Source: Euperipatoides rowelli
Lineage: Eukaryota > Onychophora > Udeonychophora > Euonychophora > Peripatopsidae
Strand: one strand, 5' to 3'
Assembly (NCBI GenBank): GCA_003024985.2
Contig: PXIH01S0056334.1
DNA: 11,378 bases
Shown: positions 8,544 through 11,378 of the stretch, in pieces
How the letters are laid out: each line of letters starts with the position of its first letter
How positions within the stretch are numbered: position 1 is the stretch's first letter
Made by a program: the position numbers and the translations under genes
The notes under the pieces: generated by a model
What the model saw: only the letters and a program-made list of their open reading frames with translations
What the model was told of the DNA's origin: nothing
The model's database searches: none

Positions 8544-9051
8544 ATATTACAAAAATCTGTCAATGGTTTGTAGAAAACTCTTTTAACAATCAATTCTCAC
8601 TAAACAAACAAGCCTACATTTGCTTCTTCCATATTTTTTTTCAAAATCATGTTATTGACAGTGTTAGTATTCCAAACACTGATCATCAAATTTTTTTTAG
8701 GTATTTTGTTCGACAGAACTATGTCTTTTACATAGCATGTTATGTCATTGGAAAAATCTATTCCAAATTCGCATGGATTAAAAATAGGTTTAAAAATCTC
8801 ACTCTTGAAACTTTTCAAATTCATTATAGATCGCACTTACAACTTATTTATGACTATGCTAGCTCTTCTTGGTATATTCTTAATAAAACTGATACTTTGA
8901 ATTATATAAACAATTCAGACACTTAACTAAATCTATTAATGATTTTTACCATCTTTCATTCGAAGTTAGACAATCCAAATTGGTCAATCTGCTTCCTCCT
9001 TCTAAGAGAAAAATCATAGATTTGATATTTTGTTTAAAAAGATTGTTATAA
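8528..9051 (+). pseudogene. LINE A C-terminal region after the reverse transcriptase, multiply frameshifted
   Basis: The protein continues in other frames. At 8528-8923 there is an open stretch with no start codon that reads LQSDITKICQWFVENSF near its beginning, and FKNLTLETFQIHYRSHLQLI then YDYASSSWYILNKTD later. Between about 8690 and 8790 the family sequence is in a different frame: IKFFLGILFDRTMSFT, stop, HVMSLEKSI, matching the LGV-FD-LSF-H block of LINE proteins. A third frame, 8914-9051, gives RHLTKSINDFYHLSFEVRQ and LLPPSKRKIIDLIFCLKRLL and ends at TAA. Spacing between YADD and LQSD is shorter than usual, suggesting a small deletion near 8530. Confidence 0.75.
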
Positions 9052-9355
9052 ATTCCAATAAGAAAACTCTTAAGGATAGCAGAAAAAAATCAATGTTATA
9101 AGGTCATCATAAATTATAGAAAAACTAAAAGAATAGATAAAATGATATATAGGCTAACAGAGTTTCCAAAATTTGGAATGTCTTGTCTTGTAAAGATTTA
9201 GATTTTTCTTCTTTTAATGGTTTTAAAAAATGTATTGATCATTTTGTTAACAGTACTGTATTTTGTTTCTAATGATTTATTTTGTATTTTAAATTGCCTG
9301 TTCATAGAAGTCTTTCTGACTTACACATGTATCTTAATAAATAATAAATAAATAG
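9052..9355 (+). repeat. LINE A 3' untranslated region and AATAAATA tail
   Basis: AT-rich, non-coding sequence after the last recognisable LINE protein segment. It ends in CTTAATAAATAATAAATAAA (9333-9352), a short simple-repeat tail of the type that ends many arthropod non-LTR elements. Similar TAAATAAA runs continue to about 9378, so the exact edge is uncertain and no target-site duplication could be defined. Confidence 0.65.
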
Positions 9356-9502
9356 CTTAAATAAATTAGTAAATAAATGTTCGCTAACATTACGAGGATT
9401 AAATGTATAATGCTGAAATGTGAGAAAGCACCTACAAACCTCCACCTACTGTATATAAAAATGTAAGACAAAGTTTGAAAAATCAATTCTCCAAACATTC
9501 TA

Positions 9503-9556
9503 CTTGAAGTTTTTCTGCCAATTTAAAGTCTTGAAGTTTTGCTGCCAATTTAAAGT
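9503..9556. repeat. Tandem duplication, 2 x 27 bp
   Basis: Units 9503-9529 and 9530-9556 both read CTTGAAGTTTT-CTGCC-AATTTAAAGT and differ at one base (T or G at the twelfth position). They are directly adjacent, so this is a recent local duplication. Confidence 0.95.
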
Positions 9557-10090
9557 CATATAAAGTAATTATCAGAAACTAATGATAAACTGTAACTTGA
9601 ACATATTAAAATGTGCTACCCACTTGTCAGTTCCAAGATCATAGTATCTATGATAAATGCCAAGATAATTGGGAAGGAAGGAAGATGAAGTGAGATAAAC
9701 AATTACCGATCTTGGTCAAACATTAAAAAAAGGCATAAAAAATAGGTATGGAGCTGAATGACAGTTAAACATGGCTGAAAACATGATCCAACTAAAATCC
9801 CAAGCAGTAGATTGGCCATTTTGCGATAGGTATAAATTATTTACCTCCCCAAATGGGAGAGGGAAAAACAAACTCTAACCAATCACCTATCATAAATTAT
9901 ATCTAAAAAGAGATTTCCTTTTCTAGATATGTTCAGTAAAAAACTTAGGCTCAAAGATTCAATGTTCTAATAAAAAAATAAATCCGAAAAGAAATGCATA
10001 AACAAAGTTTAGCAAACATGTTTCCCTCACAAAATACAATTGTCTTGCCATGACAAATATTCCAGATTTAACCCTGTGAGATTAGACTGC

Positions 10091-10159
10091 AGATCAGGAA
10101 ACCAAGTAGCCTATTGGATCAAAAACTAAGATCAGGAAACCAAGTATTGGATCAAAAAC
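10091..10159. repeat. Direct duplication, 36 and 31 bp units
   Basis: AGATCAGGAAACCAAGTA then TTGGATCAAAAAC occurs at 10091-10126 and 10129-10159. The first copy carries five extra bases (GCCTA) in the middle; otherwise they are identical. Confidence 0.93.
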
Positions 10160-10297
10160 AAAGCAGCATGTACAAAATAAAATCTGATAAATGCAATATG
10201 GGATACTATTACAATAAAGCCAAAACAGAAATGCAAGACTGAAATGGACAAAACAAAAATCTGTCACTTTTACTGATTCTCTCAACAATACAGTACT

Positions 10298-10447
10298 AAT
10301 CCTAACTTAATAGATCTTTTTAATCTTTACTCTTATGAACAATTGGTGAATTCTCTTACTAGAATAACTGAACTCTCTAGCTCTTTAATTGATCATTTGT
10401 GGAGTAGTAGACCTGACCTAATTCCACAGCATATTCTATCTACCTAA
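10298..10447 (+). pseudogene. LINE B endonuclease, C-terminal end
   Basis: Open stretch reading NPNLIDLFNLYSYEQLVNSL, TRITELSSSLIDHLWSSRPD, then LIPQHILST and two stops. The pattern TRIT-SS-LID is the hallmark near the end of LINE apurinic-type endonucleases, shortly before the catalytic SDH. The SDH itself is not recognisable; the sequence breaks down at the stops at 10446. Confidence 0.75.
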
Positions 10448-10479
10448 TAAATTTCTCTATTCCTAAGAAAAATACTTCT

Positions 10480-10975
10480 TATAAACATATCGTAAGAGAT
10501 TTCAGAAATTTCAATGAGGAGGTCTATCTTAATTTGCTTGGAATGGAACCATGGACAACATACCATTGGAAGATGACTTTGATTTACAAGTTGACCTTTT
10601 TTCTACATTTTTTCTGCCTTGAATAAATGTGCTCCTATTACTACTATTAGCAAAAAATGTTCCACTAAGATATCACCATGGATTAATGATATTAAAAATC
10701 TAATTAAGAATAAAAATCTTGCCAGAGAAAGAGCTTTGATGTATGGTGATATTACGTACTGGACCAGTTATAAAAGGCTCAAAAATGATTGTAACATATA
10801 AAATAAAGCAGCAAAAACAAGCCTACTACCGGAACAAAATAGACTCTGATAAGAAAGATTCAAGAAAACTTTGGCAAGTTATACATGAACTAACTGGTAA
10901 TAAACGCCCTTCAGGTTTGAATAACTCGCATATTAATTGTGAAGATTTAAATGAAGCTTTTATAAACATACTGTA
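10480..10975 (+). pseudogene. LINE B linker between endonuclease and reverse transcriptase
   Basis: Family-like sequence in several frames: YKHIVRDFRNFNEEVYLNLL then GMEPW; after a shift near 10560, PLEDDFDLQVDLFSTFF; after another near 10618, LNKCAPITTISKKC, KISPWINDIKNLIKNKNLAR and YKRLKNDCN; and after another near 10795, KQQKQAYYRNKIDSDKKDSR and KLWQVIHELTGNKRPS. These match the order of blocks in LINE ORF2 proteins (RdfrnFn; aP..KK..PW; YK.lRN; YY..KklW). The two longest open pieces are 10619-10801 and 10743-10976. The protein is broken at least three times here. Confidence 0.75.
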
Positions 10976-11023
10976 AATAACTGTCCATCAAACACCTCAA
11001 CTCAAGATATTCAAACTGATAAT

Positions 11024-11378
11024 GGCTCCGCTTTGATTAATAACATTGGAAAAATAGAAATTGGTGTAAATAGAAATACTATTAAAATTATTTCTGAATT
11101 AGATGACAATTCACCAATGGGTACTGACGGTCCGAGTGTGAAAATCCTTAAATTATCACTGCCAATTATCCTTAACTACATAATTTTGCTTTTCAACAAC
11201 TCCTTGGAGTTAGGTTATTTTATTAGGATTTGGAAAAATGCATTGGTTACACCTATACACAAAGGAGGTAATATCAATGATCCCACAAAATATAGGTCAA
11301 TGGGAAAAGTTTTCGAAAAACTTCAATTGCATATGTAGGCTACAGTGTTCTAGCTAGATAATAAGGACCACAGGGGGG
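11024..11378 (+). pseudogene. LINE B reverse transcriptase, N-terminal part
   Basis: The frame at 11033-11338 reads IKIISELDDNSPMGTDGPSV, then IILNYIILLFNNSLELGYFI, then RIWKNALVTPIHKGGNINDP and TKYRS followed directly by MGKVFEKLQLHM. This is the DGPS, FNNSLELG, WK.A.VtPIHKGG and KvFEkL series of LINE reverse transcriptases. Between KYRS and GKVFEKL some six to eight residues (the usual RPISLLS block) are missing without a shift of frame. Two in-frame TAG stops follow, but the frame then reads LDNKDH, which could be the decayed dNQhGF block. Catalytic motifs A to C would lie beyond the window. Confidence 0.8.

Larger units (their letters stand above)
6160..9355 (+). mobile_element. LINE A: 5'-truncated non-LTR retrotransposon, split by a DNA transposon
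   Basis: A decayed copy on the plus strand, antisense to COX10. Left part 6160-6600 and right part 7977-9355 are separated by the 1376-bp pogo-like insertion. Together they are about 1.8 kb and cover the linker upstream of the reverse transcriptase, the reverse transcriptase and the C-terminal region, then an A/T-rich tail ending around 9354. The endonuclease region is missing, as expected for 5' truncation during target-primed reverse transcription. The 5' edge is only approximate because similarity fades in the A-rich run at 6141-6160. Clade (CR1, Jockey or related) cannot be settled by eye. Confidence 0.85.
9356..10297. other. Intergenic or intronic spacer between the two LINEs
   Basis: AT-rich sequence of about 940 bp with no recognised gene. 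It holds two short tandem duplications (9503-9556 and 10091-10159). A minus-strand 39-codon frame from 9819, which starts in a fair initiation context and has a GTAATT donor at 9706, was considered as a COX10 first exon but does not fit in phase or composition. Confidence 0.6.
6137..11378 (-). other. COX10 upstream intron or 5' flank, more than 5.2 kb
   Basis: Since the exon ending at 6136 has a splice acceptor and no start codon, the region to its right should begin as intron. The acceptor tract is T-rich on the minus strand (6140-6160). The whole stretch is filled by LINE A with its nested pogo-like element, a short spacer and LINE B. I found no further COX10 exon, so either the first exon lies beyond 11378 or it is too divergent to see. 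Confidence 0.65.
10298..11378 (+). mobile_element. LINE B: second, different non-LTR retrotransposon fragment, continues past window end
   Basis: On the plus strand the sequence reads in order through the end of an APE-type endonuclease, the linker and the start of the reverse transcriptase. It overlaps LINE A in the linker and early reverse transcriptase regions but differs clearly in sequence there, so it is an independent copy of another family. It is 5'-truncated or too decayed to follow left of about 10298 and runs off the right edge. Multiple frameshifts and stops make it non-functional. Confidence 0.8.

Noticed and set aside
8600-8836. 78-codon minus-strand open frame
   Set aside because: It is the antisense shadow of the LINE A C-terminal coding region.
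9331-9380. TAAATAAA runs as a CRISPR-like or satellite array
   Set aside because: They are simple-repeat tail of a retrotransposon without unique spacers, in a eukaryotic genome.
9707-9819. Candidate COX10 first exon on the minus strand (ATG in CAAAATGGCC context, GTAATT donor)
   Set aside because: It would end in phase 2, while the next visible exon begins in phase 0. Its peptide is uniformly hydrophobic and lacks the arginine-rich character of a mitochondrial presequence.
10094-10288. 64-codon minus-strand open frame, hydrophobic
   Set aside because: It starts within a tandem duplication, and its repeated peptide (FDPI) merely reflects that duplication; no family resemblance.
6160-11378. 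LINE A and LINE B as two halves of one rearranged element
   Set aside because: Both cover the linker and early reverse transcriptase, and the overlapping protein blocks differ clearly (NHSLSVGK against NNSLELGYF), so they are different families.

Overview
This window is eukaryotic nuclear DNA from an animal, most likely an invertebrate and possibly an arthropod. It is very AT-rich, has spliced genes with GT-AG introns, carries LINE-type and pogo-type transposon remnants, and contains three unresolved bases (7633-7635), as in a draft assembly. The species cannot be named from the sequence.

The host gene is COX10, the mitochondrial protoheme IX farnesyltransferase that makes heme O for cytochrome c oxidase. 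It lies on the minus strand, so it reads from right to left. Four consecutive internal exons can be placed with matching splice phases: 6136-5677, 5568-5444, 3290-3220 and 292-60. Together they give 296 codons plus one base of open reading frame. The 5' end (mitochondrial targeting region) and the 3' end (last transmembrane segments) lie outside the window or could not be found. The introns are about 2.9 kb (293-3219), 2.15 kb (3291-5443) and 108 bp (5569-5676). The first two hold AT-rich sequence with no recognisable gene; one contains a strong inverted repeat at 4535-4671.

Everything right of 6137 is upstream of the COX10 exons seen here, presumably one intron of more than 5.2 kb, and it is full of transposable elements. 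A decayed non-LTR retrotransposon (LINE A, plus strand, antisense to COX10) starts almost at the splice acceptor of the first visible exon and ends in an AATAAATA-type tail near 9355. It is split by a 1376-bp DNA transposon (6601-7976). That transposon has inverted GGGGAGAGGGGG termini, a TA target duplication, repeated subterminal GCTCAAATGT motifs and a fragment of a pogo/Tigger-like transposase on the minus strand. Removing it rejoins the LINE reverse transcriptase at a GGTACC-type site, so the nesting order is clear: LINE into intron, then pogo-like element into LINE.

The stretch 9360-10290 holds two short tandem duplications but no recognised gene. From about 10298 to the end lies a second LINE of a different family (LINE B), which retains the end of the endonuclease, the linker and the start of the reverse transcriptase, and continues off the window. 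Both LINEs are frameshifted pseudogenes. I found no clearly new biological system. The most interesting features are the nested insertion, the subterminal repeats of the pogo-like element, the LINE abutting a COX10 splice acceptor, and an unusual substitution in a conserved COX10 motif.
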